Source: Methylococcaceae bacterium (lineage in GTDB: Bacteria; Pseudomonadota; Gammaproteobacteria; Methylococcales; Methylomonadaceae). Taken from it: 6,420 nt of DNA. Position numbers and translations under genes: made by a program. This document shows, in pieces, positions 1 to 5,714 of this stretch (positions are counted from its first letter, which is position 1; each line of letters starts with the position of its first letter). Below the pieces are notes generated by a model. That model did not search any database. It was not told where the DNA came from and was given only the letters and a program-made list of their open reading frames with translations. The DNA lies in NCBI GenBank assembly GCA_013140465.1, contig JABFST010000111.1, positions 1-6,420 of the forward strand. The letters run 5' to 3'.

Positions 1-71
1 TGTCTAATGGCTGTGGCAACGTCATGGGGCTTTCTCTCTGATAGTTAAAAGCTTCATAATATGGGTTGCCA

Positions 72-100
72 CTCCCTGTTTTTCAAGGGTAAACAGGGGG
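72..100 (-). terminator. Hairpin downstream of the DUF1640-like gene, weak terminator candidate
   Basis: CCCTGTTT (74-81) pairs with AAACAGGG (91-98) around a 9-base loop, and two outer positions can be added through C-G and G-T pairs. It lies just past the end of the minus-strand DUF1640-like gene and its broken 3' tail. No run of U follows the stem on the minus strand, so intrinsic termination is uncertain and it may be only a structured 3' end. Confidence 0.3.
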
Positions 101-108
101 TTGGGGGC

Positions 109-174
109 TTAAGTTGGCGCGTATGGGGCGATAAGTGCCCCCATCATCCATTTAAGCAGATTAAGATCGGCCTA
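109..174 (-). pseudogene. Orphaned 3' part of the DUF1640-like gene behind an in-frame stop
   Basis: Continuing the same frame past the TAG at 172-174 gives ADLNLLKWMMGALIAPYAPT and then TAA at 109-111. ADLNLLKWMMGALIA is what a DUF1640-like protein normally has directly after ELAPIK: a linker, the LLKWM motif and the first residues of the membrane helix. A single AAG to TAG change thus explains the break without a frameshift. The last residues (PYAPT) no longer look like a membrane anchor, so the true 3' end is also damaged or replaced. No start codon with a ribosome site serves this piece. Confidence 0.55.
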
Positions 175-336
175 GATGGGTGCAAGTTCGATCTGTAAAT
201 CCTTTTTAGTGACCAGTTCCGATTCTTCAATTGCCGCACGCATTGCCTCAGTCAAACCTTCCGCTTGCTTTTGATCAAAGCCAGCCTCTTGCAATATTTT
301 TAGAAATTTGCGTGTATCAAATTTAATTGTTGCCAT
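172..336 (-). CDS. DUF1640-like coiled-coil protein, truncated by an amber codon
   Basis: The 54-residue product begins MATIKFDTRKFLKILQEAG and continues through QKQAEGLTEAMRAAI to VTKKDLQIELAPI. This is the N-terminal layout of the DUF1640/CCDC90-like family: an FDT.KF opening, a Gln/Glu/Ala-rich helix, then a T(K)KDL motif. Full members go on to a short 'LLKWM' segment and a C-terminal membrane anchor. The start at 336 is chosen because GGAG lies 7 bases upstream; a longer frame running back to 408 has no such site. The stop is a TAG at 172-174 where relatives usually have a Lys (AAG), and the reading frame beyond it still encodes family-like sequence. The product therefore lacks its anchor and is probably non-functional or altered. 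The cellular role of the family is not well defined; many copies are small accessory genes. Confidence 0.6.
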   Translation of the reverse strand: MATIKFDTRKFLKILQEAGFDQKQAEGLTEAMRAAIEESELVTKKDLQIELAPI

Positions 337-714
337 AAACCGCTCCATTAAATTTATTGATGTAATCAGTTTAACAATGACACAAAAAACCGTCTTGGAT
401 TTCCCCAAAGCCGCAAGGTAAACGCATTTGAGTTTTTAAATACTTTCAGCGCGTAGGGCGGTTTTACTTCGTGTTTTAAAGGTTCGAGCCAGTAAACCGC
501 CATGCCCAATGCAACAGGGGTGCTTCGTTTTGTCGGATTGCTAGCGAAACTGTGAAAATATTTCAAATACTCACAAAAAGGTGTTTTTTATTTTCGTAAG
601 CATTTGATTTAATTAGTTACTTTAGTGAAAAAACTTGTTTTTTCACTCCGATGAGCAAGCTTGTGTAACTCTTTCACAGTCTCGAATCCGCCTTACATGT
701 TGCATTCCCCGTAG
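337..714. other. Gene-poor AT-rich stretch with palindromes and one doubtful ORF
   Basis: No secure gene lies here. A minus-strand frame at 366-566 could encode 66 residues (containing PVALGMAVYWLEPLKHEVK and a WGNPRRF motif near the end). It has no clear ribosome site, I recognise no family, and it may be translated repeat DNA. ACTGTGAAA at 549-557 is inverted as TTTCACAGT at 672-680, bracketing the palindrome at 624-647. The stretch separates the decayed HicA gene from the DUF1640-like gene and probably holds the latter's promoter, which I cannot place with confidence. Confidence 0.35.
624..647. repeat. Perfect 11-bp AT-rich palindrome with a 2-base centre
   Basis: AGTGAAAAAAC (624-634) and GTTTTTTCACT (637-647) are exact inverted repeats around TT. 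The near-zero loop suits a dimeric DNA-binding protein at least as well as an RNA hairpin. It lies downstream of the minus-strand HicB/HicA locus and upstream of the DUF1640-like gene, so it could be a weak two-way terminator (its arms contain A6 and T6 runs) or an operator. Confidence 0.4.
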
Positions 715-745
715 GCAATTAAATCCTGATAGTGAGTAAGGATAC

Positions 746-893
746 GTTAGCGGTTGGTTTGGACGTGATCGTGGACGGATTGCTAATTTATAGGGCTTTG
801 CCATATTTCATGACTGCCTTTGCCCTGCCTAATTATGACGCAACCGTTAACGCGTAAGAGTTTGGAGAGTTGCGGATATAAGGTTGCAACCAT
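746..893 (-). pseudogene. hicA: HicA-type mRNA interferase toxin, frameshifted remnant
   Basis: HicA toxins are small double-stranded-RNA-binding-fold proteins that cleave mRNA with one catalytic His. From the ATG at 891-893 the frame reads MVATLYPQLSKLLRVNGCV and then IIRQGKGSHEIWQSPIN, the classic HicA core: a 'LL...G' helix, RQGKGSH with the catalytic-type His, then EIW.SP. It stops at TAG 783-785, roughly halfway through a normal toxin. Moving one base along after PIN restores family-like sequence, SNPSTITSKPTAN (746-784), matching the usual 'TI.SKHTAN' C-terminal part. A further lost base after 746 would be needed to reach the final helix. With at least two indels it cannot make an intact toxin. 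The ATG overlaps a TGA in the neighbouring antitoxin's ancestral frame (TGATG, 891-895), the normal translational coupling of such pairs. Confidence 0.65.
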
Positions 894-1157
894 CAGTAGG
901 CCAACACGCTGACTTTTTGCTGATGGGAATGACAAGTTTAAGTTATCGGCATCGGCAGCAACGCCGTTAAGTTCGGGCAATTCAGGGGCAATCAGGCAAG
1001 CCCTTGCCACCAAGCCATCATAAGTATCGGATTCAGTGACCAAGCCAAGCGCGTCACATTCTCCTGTCCAGATGCTAACTTGGCAAGTAACAACAACTTC
1101 AAAAGCACTGGCTTTGGCTTTGCTGATGAGGCCATCAAGATAAGTGACCATAGACAT
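783..1157 (-). CDS. DUF1902 HicB-like antitoxin, fused by frameshift to a truncated HicA
   Basis: The 124-residue frame is two genes joined. Residues about 19-66 (FEVVVTCQVSIWTGECDALG, then LVTESDTYDGLVARACLIAP and ELPELNG) match the DUF1902/HicB-like partial RNase-H-fold antitoxin domain, which normally neutralises the HicA toxin. Residues 89-124 are the first part of HicA. The antitoxin frame should end at TGA 893-895: one base over, its tail would read HQQKVSVLAY-stop, a typical DUF1902 ending. One extra C in the CCC run at 925-927 explains why it reads on into HicA. The first 17 residues (MSMVTYLDGLISKAKAS) are longer than usual and the ribosome site is weak, so the true start is uncertain; residue 3 (1151) is also an ATG. 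The gene follows DUF2442 by 32 bases in the same direction, so they may share a transcript. Confidence 0.6.
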   Translation of the reverse strand: MSMVTYLDGLISKAKASAFEVVVTCQVSIWTGECDALGLVTESDTYDGLVARACLIAPELPELNGVAADADNLNLSFPSAKSQRVGLLMVATLYPQLSKLLRVNGCVIIRQGKGSHEIWQSPIN

Positions 1158-1189
1158 TGCAAGGTCTTTTATTTGAGATTCAAGCGGGG

Positions 1190-1447
1190 TTAGCTATATT
1201 CGATACCTGATTTAACGGGTGTGGATTTTAAATAGACAGTATCAGGGCAAAGATCATTGTCATCCGACCAGGCTAACGTGCCGTGTGCAATATGTACGTT
1301 TTTAAAATAGACAGGATTGCGCAAGGCTTGAAAAACGGAAAAATCTAAATATTCAGTCACATCAAAAAGCCGTTGTTCCTGATTATTGAAGGTGACTACT
1401 AATTGGCAATTATTGATGGCTTTGACAGCAATAGCACGCGGATTCAT
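1190..1447 (-). CDS. DUF2442 domain protein
   Basis: This 85-residue protein carries the DUF2442 pattern throughout: MNPRAIAVKAINNCQLVVTF, then RLFDVTEYL, FQALRNPVYF, and the C-terminal GTLAWSDDNDLCPDTVYL signature. Length and motifs are normal for the family and no lesion is visible. I start it at 1447 rather than at an upstream GTG (1495) because AAGGGG lies 6 bases before this ATG and homology begins at MNPR. DUF2442 genes commonly sit directly after a DUF4160 gene, and the pair is generally regarded as a toxin-antitoxin-like module, although the biochemical roles are not established. Here the DUF4160 tail ends 10 bases upstream. The intact DUF2442 beside a ruined partner suggests either an orphan antitoxin-like gene or an early stage of module loss. 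Confidence 0.75.
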   Translation of the reverse strand: MNPRAIAVKAINNCQLVVTFNNQEQRLFDVTEYLDFSVFQALRNPVYFKNVHIAHGTLAWSDDNDLCPDTVYLKSTPVKSGIEYS

Positions 1448-1457
1448 TGTTGGCCCC

Positions 1458-1517
1458 TTAGCGCAACGGCTCAATTTTAAAGATCGGTTCGCCACGCACG
1501 GCTAATGTCTAGTCAGC
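1458..1517 (-). pseudogene. 3' tail of a DUF4160-type gene, broken
   Basis: Reading minus-strand codons back from TAA at 1458-1460 gives AD-stop-TLAVRGEPIFKIEPLR. This matches the usual DUF4160 ending '(D/N)W.LA..GEP..KI.PL', with the conserved Trp (TGG) now TAG at 1509-1511. Just upstream the frame reads SVLSPFIAD, which only faintly recalls the expected helix, and the rest of a roughly 80-residue gene cannot be found before 1736, so most of it is deleted. Its 10-base spacing to DUF2442 and the shared direction reproduce the normal DUF4160-DUF2442 operon order. The assignment rests on a short segment plus the neighbour. Confidence 0.5.
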
Positions 1518-1736
1518 TATGAATGGTGACAGCACAGAAAGCAATCATTAGTGTAGCTATAATTTTTTGCAATTTTTAAAGTCGGCGGAATTAGAGTCTT
1601 AAAATGGGTGGTGTGAAAAAACTTAAAATCAGGGCAAAATAAGCCAAAATGTCTAATGCAAAAAATTTAGCCCAAACAACACTTTCACTGTCTCATGACA
1701 CTAACCCACCCTAAAACACACAACCGAGACCACACC

Positions 1737-2747
1737 ATGACGACCAAAACCAAACTCAATTGGGGCATTTTAGGCGCAGCGCGTATTAATGAACGCCTGA
1801 TGCCCGCTATTGTGGGGGCAGACAATGCCGAATTGATGGCTATTGCCAGCCGCCGTGCGGGGGCTGCGGTGGATACGCTGGCAAAATATGCGCCCAACCA
1901 GCGCGGCGTGCAAACTTATGATGACCTGCACGCGTTATTGGATGATGCGCAGGTCGATGCCGTGTATATCCCCTTGGCTAACCAAGAACATGCCGAATGG
2001 GTGTTGCGTGCGATAGCCAAAGGCAAGCATGTGTTATGCGAAAAACCGTTGGCTTTAACTGTTGCCGACATTGATGCAATCCAACAGGCCGCAGCACAGC
2101 ATAAGGTTACGGTCATGGAAGGCTTTATGTACCGCTTTCATCCGCAACATGCGCGGGTACATGCTTTGCTTGCCTCGGGGGTGATAGGCGAGGTCCGCAG
2201 TGTCCGCGCCAGTTATTCCTTTATGATGCGCCCTGCCAGGATGTATCGGTTGGTAGAAGATGTGGCACGCGGCGGCGGGGCGATGTGGGACATAGGCTGT
2301 TACGCCATCCATGCCCTCCGGCAGTTTTTTCCGCAGCCGCCGCGTGCGGTATCGGCTGTTGCCAAGTATGTGGCGAGCGGGGCGGATATAACCACTAGCG
2401 GCGTGATTGATTTTGGTGAAGGTTTGTTTGGGCATTTTGATTTTAGTTTTGAGCGTGCCCGGCGTTGTGAATATGAAATCATCGGCACGACAGGCGGCAT
2501 AAAATGCCATACGGTCTGGCAGTTGCTGGGCGATGTTCCAGTTATATCTTGGTGGACAGAAGCGGGTGTGCAAACCGAAGAACGCTTGCCAGCCGTCAAC
2601 CATTTTCAATTGGAAATCGAACAGTTTAGTGCGGCTGTGTTAAACGGCGATGCGCCGTTATTATCCTTAGACGATGCCAAAGCCAATTGCCAGTTGATAG
2701 TGGCTGCTTTGCAATCAGCTGCCGAAGGGCGGGTGGTGAAGTTTTAA
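1737..2747 (+). CDS. Gfo/Idh/MocA family NAD(P)-dependent oxidoreductase
   Basis: This 336-residue cytoplasmic dehydrogenase has the two-domain Gfo/Idh/MocA layout. An N-terminal Rossmann fold opens with LNWGILGAARI (residues 7-17, the GxGxxA-type dinucleotide loop). The EKP motif (102-104) supplies the family's catalytic-site lysine K103. The C-terminal alpha/beta domain carries YRFHPQ (132-137) and GGGAMWDIGCYAIH (179-192), whose D185 and H192 fit the conserved active-site positions. The sequence resembles the glucose-fructose oxidoreductase / dihydrodiol dehydrogenase branch, but the substrate (a sugar, inositol or diol) cannot be read from it. No twin-arginine signal is present, unlike periplasmic glucose-fructose oxidoreductase. 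I start at 1737 because homology begins there; an earlier in-frame ATG at 1695 would only add 14 atypical residues. Ribosome binding is weak (GAGA nearby). It stands alone on the plus strand, converging on the ferritin-like gene 109 bases away. Confidence 0.85.
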   Translation: MTTKTKLNWGILGAARINERLMPAIVGADNAELMAIASRRAGAAVDTLAKYAPNQRGVQTYDDLHALLDDAQVDAVYIPLANQEHAEWVLRAIAKGKHVLCEKPLALTVADIDAIQQAAAQHKVTVMEGFMYRFHPQHARVHALLASGVIGEVRSVRASYSFMMRPARMYRLVEDVARGGGAMWDIGCYAIHALRQFFPQPPRAVSAVAKYVASGADITTSGVIDFGEGLFGHFDFSFERARRCEYEIIGTTGGIKCHTVWQLLGDVPVISWWTEAGVQTEERLPAVNHFQLEIEQFSAAVLNGDAPLLSLDDAKANCQLIVAALQSAAEGRVVKF

Positions 2748-2856
2748 TAGGGGCGAGAACCGGAACTCATCAACACCAACCGCCACTTTGTAATGACAAA
2801 ACCAAGCCCCCAGCCTAAGTAATCGATGTGTGCGCTGGGTTGCTCACAGTTTTGGT

Positions 2857-3156
2857 TTAATCCTCTTTACCCGAATGTGCGATGGGTGTTTCGGAAAATA
2901 AGAAATCATTCAGTTTATCCGAGAAGCGAGGGTCTTTGCGCCGAATCCATTCCAATAGCATCGCGGCATGTTCTTTTTCTTCATCCCGATTGTGTTCTAG
3001 TATGCCTTTAAGTGCCGCATCTGCACAGACATCGGCACGTTGGTTGTAATTGTCAATCGCATCCAGTTCTTCCATCAGCGACACTAGGGCGCGGTGCATG
3101 TCGCGTGTTTCGGTAGAGAGTGCTTCTATAGGTTCTTGATAACCAAGGCTGGACAT
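2857..3156 (-). CDS. Encapsulated-ferritin (EncFtn) family protein without a visible cargo tail
   Basis: EncFtn proteins are two-helix ferritin relatives that assemble as a ring of dimers. They oxidise Fe(II) at a di-iron site formed between subunits and usually deliver iron into an encapsulin nanocompartment. This 99-residue protein keeps the core: HRALVSLMEELDAID (helix 1), then EHNRDEEKEHAAMLLEWIRR (helix 2). Predicted ferroxidase ligands are E30, E60 and H63, equivalent to E32, E62 and H65 of the Rhodospirillum rubrum protein. Two entry-site residues differ: E34 to D32 (conservative) and W38 to N36. The protein ends at PIAHSGKED, with no long tail and no LTVGSLR-like targeting peptide, and no encapsulin gene lies in the window. 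The start at 3156 is set by AGGAA about 8 bases upstream and by homology beginning at MSSLGYQEP. A TATAAC at about 3184-3189 could be a -10 box, but no good -35 accompanies it. Confidence 0.85.
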   Translation of the reverse strand: MSSLGYQEPIEALSTETRDMHRALVSLMEELDAIDNYNQRADVCADAALKGILEHNRDEEKEHAAMLLEWIRRKDPRFSDKLNDFLFSETPIAHSGKED

Positions 3157-3286
3157 TGTTGATTCCTGTTTAGGGATTGCTACGTTATAGATGCCAAATG
3201 CTGGGCGATGGTGCAAAGATACGGGGATTTTTGTGTTGTGTCGGTGCGGCATCAAACATTACGCGTGTTGATGTATCCGCAGGTGA

Positions 3287-3312
3287 CCCTACCCAAATCA
3301 TTTTGGGTAGGG
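3287..3312. repeat. Perfect 11-bp hairpin between the antitoxin-like and ferritin-like genes
   Basis: CCCTACCCAAA (3287-3297) and TTTGGGTAGGG (3302-3312) are exact inverted repeats around TCAT. The stem is strong and sits 42 bases past the antitoxin-like stop and about 130 bases before the EncFtn start, both on the minus strand. It could end the upstream transcript, separating EncFtn from the ATPase/antitoxin transcript, but no U-run follows on either strand. A dispersed REP-like unit is the main alternative. Confidence 0.45.
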
Positions 3313-3354
3313 ATCTTAGGTAGGAATTATTTAGATAATCGCGCCTTAGGCGGC

Positions 3355-3594
3355 CTAATGCCCCATACGGGCTATTTGCTGCTCTCGGCCAAAGTTGTGT
3401 ATCCGTTCAAAATCTGATTCTTCTAAACCTTCTGCAACTTCGGTTAATAAATTTTTTAGATCATGTGACGGGTTTTGAATTTCCACGGGATCATTAACCA
3501 GCAATAAAACCCGCATTAAAACGCCGTCAGGGATATTATCAGGAATACGGATAATATGGTTATGGGCGGTTGCTTCAAATTCTATGGCTAGCAT
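3355..3594 (-). CDS. Small antitoxin-like protein (VapB/AbrB-like start), toxin not seen
   Basis: The 79-residue product starts MLAIEFEATAHNHIIRIPDN, a strand-rich opening resembling VapB/AbrB-like antitoxins ('ieF.A...ng.I.IP...'). It continues IPDGVLMRVLLLVND and then an acidic helical C-terminus (LKNLLTEVAEGLEESDFERI) ending in FGREQQIARMGH, consistent with a toxin-wrapping tail. Such genes usually precede a PIN-domain ribonuclease, but none follows: the 198 bases before EncFtn hold only stops and a hairpin. Either it is an orphan or its toxin was lost. The ribosome site is weak (GAGA about 8 bases upstream of the ATG). It lies 101 bases after the ATPase in the same direction. The family call rests on general resemblance only. 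Confidence 0.5.
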   Translation of the reverse strand: MLAIEFEATAHNHIIRIPDNIPDGVLMRVLLLVNDPVEIQNPSHDLKNLLTEVAEGLEESDFERIHNFGREQQIARMGH

Positions 3595-3695
3595 AAAAAT
3601 ATCTCGCTTTTAAAGTTTCTGACGAGTTGTTTTCGTGAGTCTGGTGCAGGGTAAGACGTTGCTGTGTACGACTCAACAAAATGACAAACTTTTGG

Positions 3696-5714
3696 CTAGG
3701 CCGCCTCCGCCTTATCATCGGGTTTTTGATGTTTGATTAACGGCATCATGGAATTGCTGACCCCTGCAAATAAGCCGCAGTTGTTGAGTATGACGGCTGA
3801 AATGACACCTGTGTGTAAGAAGAACACGCCGCTGACGATCACCACGCCGGGGACGACGGTGGCCATCATGCTGACGTTTAAGTTGGCATCCATTTCTTTG
3901 CTGAGTTCAAAGAGTTTTTCTAGGTTGCTGAGGTTGCCGCTCATTAATAAGATTTGCGCAGTGTCGATGGCAATCGACGAGGCGTTGGCGAGCGAGATGG
4001 ACACGTCGGCGCGTTTGAGGGCGATAGAATCGTTGATGCCATCACCGACAAAACAGACCGTCCGGCCTTCGTCTTGTAGTTTTTCGATTAGGCTGGCTTT
4101 GTCTTCGGGTAGCACTTCGGCAAAGTAGTTGTCGATGCCAATTTCTTGGGCCAAGCGTTGGGTGGGTTTTTCGTTGTCGCCAGAAATGATGTAAGTGGTC
4201 AAGTTACGCGCATGTAAGCCAGCGATGAGTTCTTTGACTTCGGGGCGCAAAGTGGCATGGAGTTCTAACGCACCTGTCAATCTGCCGTTTAAACCAACTA
4301 AGACTAAGGAATAACCTTGTTCTTTGGCGGCATTGAGGATTTTGTAGATGTCTTCGGACAGGGCGACATTTTCCATTTCCATAAACCGCAAGCTGCCCAC
4401 GCAAATAATATCTTCGCCGACCAAGACTTTAATGCCGTAGCCCAATTCATAGCTGGCGTTGTCCACTTGGGTCAATTCTATCTGCCGTTGTCTGGCGGCT
4501 TGTAAGATGGCTTTGGCGATAGGGTGGGTTTGTTTGTATTCGGCAGTCGCGGCGTAATGCAGCACGTCGGTTTCGCTGTAGCCGTTAAACACATAGATAT
4601 GCCCGACATGCGGTTGTTCTTCGGTCAGCGTGCCGGTTTTGTCAAAGACAACGGTATCAACTTGGCTGAGTTTTTCTAAAGCGCGCCCGTCTTTAATTAA
4701 GATGCCTTTTTCGGAGGCGATTTTAAGGAAGTTTAAGGTGCTGATCGGCGCGAATATGCGAATATCCGAGCCTATAAAACTGCCCAATACCGCTAATGCG
4801 CCGCTGATGCCGACAATCGGCATGGCTAAGGCACTGAGGGCTAAGGTGGGTAAGGCGGCTTTGTCGGCCATTTTTTCGCCGCGTGTTTGTACGCCCAGTT
4901 TGCGTTCGGCGGTGTTATTGAGCAATTCGGCAATTTGTGCGGCAACCGTGGTTTGCCCGGACAATTCGACTTGGATATGGATTTTGCCTGAGAGGACGAT
5001 AGTGGAGGCAAAGGCGCGGTCGCCTACGGCTTTTTCGGCAGGTTGCGATTCGCCTGTCAAAACGTGTTGGTCCACGGTGGCCATACCGTCCACGACAGTG
5101 CCATCCACGGCAATAGTTTCTCCTGCGTTGACGACCACGATGTCGCCGCTTTCGAGGTTTTCTACGCCTTGCTCAATTTCAATGCCGTTTTTGATGACCC
5201 AAACAGTGCTGGGCAAATCGGAAAAGACGCTGATGAGTTGTTTTTTGGAATGGTCTTTGGTTTTGTACACCAGTTGTTGCGCCAAGCAGTATGTCCAACA
5301 CGCCAAGGTGCTGACGAAGTAAAAGCCAGACAAGAACATGGCGGGTATGGCGATGGAATCGACGACAAAAATATCGACTTTGCCTTTTTTGAGGGATTGG
5401 TAGGCTTTTTGGTAAAACGGGATGGACACATAGGCAATGCCTATGCCGCTAAGCACACTCAGCGCGGGCACAAATAACGCCCCGGCAATAGCGACACCCA
5501 TCGTCGCGGAGATGATTTTGAAATCGCGCTCTAGGGCTTTTTTTTCATCCACTTCAGTCACGACCAGCTCTATGGAGGGCATGTGTTCGGTGCTTTCGTG
5601 GGTGTCGTCGGAGATAGCCTCATAAAGGGAAACATCCGGCTTTTTAAATGACCGAAACAGTTTAACGCCTGTAGAAGCCACTAAACTACCTGCAAGAATA
5701 ACGAGAGGGGCCAT
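3696..5714 (-). CDS. P1B-like metal-type P-type ATPase lacking the CPC signature
   Basis: P1B ATPases export metal ions across the inner membrane using ATP. The 672-residue product has the catalytic kit in order: TGES (220-223, actuator), DKTGT (358-362, with phosphorylated Asp358), HP (397-398, nucleotide-binding His of P1B pumps), GYGI (425-428), SGDN (511-514) and GDGIND (557-562, followed by SIAL instead of the common APAL). Hydrophobic segments lie at about 3-20, 67-103 (two), 113-149 (two), 287-327 (two) and 613-660 (two). There is no N-terminal CxxC metal-binding domain. Aligning back from KGILIKDGRALE, the residues at the CPC/SPC/TPC site are IGS (314-316), followed by DIRIFAPIS, so the signature that contacts metal in classical P1B pumps is absent. 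Substrate is therefore unknown. The C-terminal helix has NNCGLFAGVSNS (644-655), with polar residues that could coordinate ions. The start at 5714 is the only sensible ATG, though its ribosome site is poor. Confidence 0.8.
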   Translation of the reverse strand: MAPLVILAGSLVASTGVKLFRSFKKPDVSLYEAISDDTHESTEHMPSIELVVTEVDEKKALERDFKIISATMGVAIAGALFVPALSVLSGIGIAYVSIPFYQKAYQSLKKGKVDIFVVDSIAIPAMFLSGFYFVSTLACWTYCLAQQLVYKTKDHSKKQLISVFSDLPSTVWVIKNGIEIEQGVENLESGDIVVVNAGETIAVDGTVVDGMATVDQHVLTGESQPAEKAVGDRAFASTIVLSGKIHIQVELSGQTTVAAQIAELLNNTAERKLGVQTRGEKMADKAALPTLALSALAMPIVGISGALAVLGSFIGSDIRIFAPISTLNFLKIASEKGILIKDGRALEKLSQVDTVVFDKTGTLTEEQPHVGHIYVFNGYSETDVLHYAATAEYKQTHPIAKAILQAARQRQIELTQVDNASYELGYGIKVLVGEDIICVGSLRFMEMENVALSEDIYKILNAAKEQGYSLVLVGLNGRLTGALELHATLRPEVKELIAGLHARNLTTYIISGDNEKPTQRLAQEIGIDNYFAEVLPEDKASLIEKLQDEGRTVCFVGDGINDSIALKRADVSISLANASSIAIDTAQILLMSGNLSNLEKLFELSKEMDANLNVSMMATVVPGVVIVSGVFFLHTGVISAVILNNCGLFAGVSNSMMPLIKHQKPDDKAEAA

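Noticed and set aside
172..1511. TAG codons in two family-like frames (172-174 and 1509-1511) as recoded sense codons.
   Set aside because: The ATPase and the antitoxin-like gene end naturally at TAG, the two positions would need different amino acids (Lys and Trp), and neighbouring indels show plain gene decay.
2055..2609. Minus-strand open frame of 184 codons opposite the oxidoreductase.
   Set aside because: Shadow of the Gfo/Idh/MocA gene, whose motifs are all on the plus strand.
2748..2856. Possible encapsulin targeting peptide or shell-gene remnant after the EncFtn stop.
   Set aside because: All three minus-strand frames were read; none gives an LTVGSLR-like peptide or shell-like sequence.
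3256..3354. PIN-toxin remnant downstream of the antitoxin-like gene.
   Set aside because: The frames are full of stops and show no PIN-type opening or acidic motif.
3208..3417. Plus-strand frame of 69 codons across the hairpin between the antitoxin-like gene and EncFtn.
   Set aside because: No ribosome site or family resemblance; it runs through the palindrome and antisense into the antitoxin-like gene.
4630..5322. Long plus-strand open frame (230 codons) opposite the ATPase.
   Set aside because: It is the antisense shadow of a clearly recognisable ATPase with all catalytic motifs in order; its translation resembles no family.
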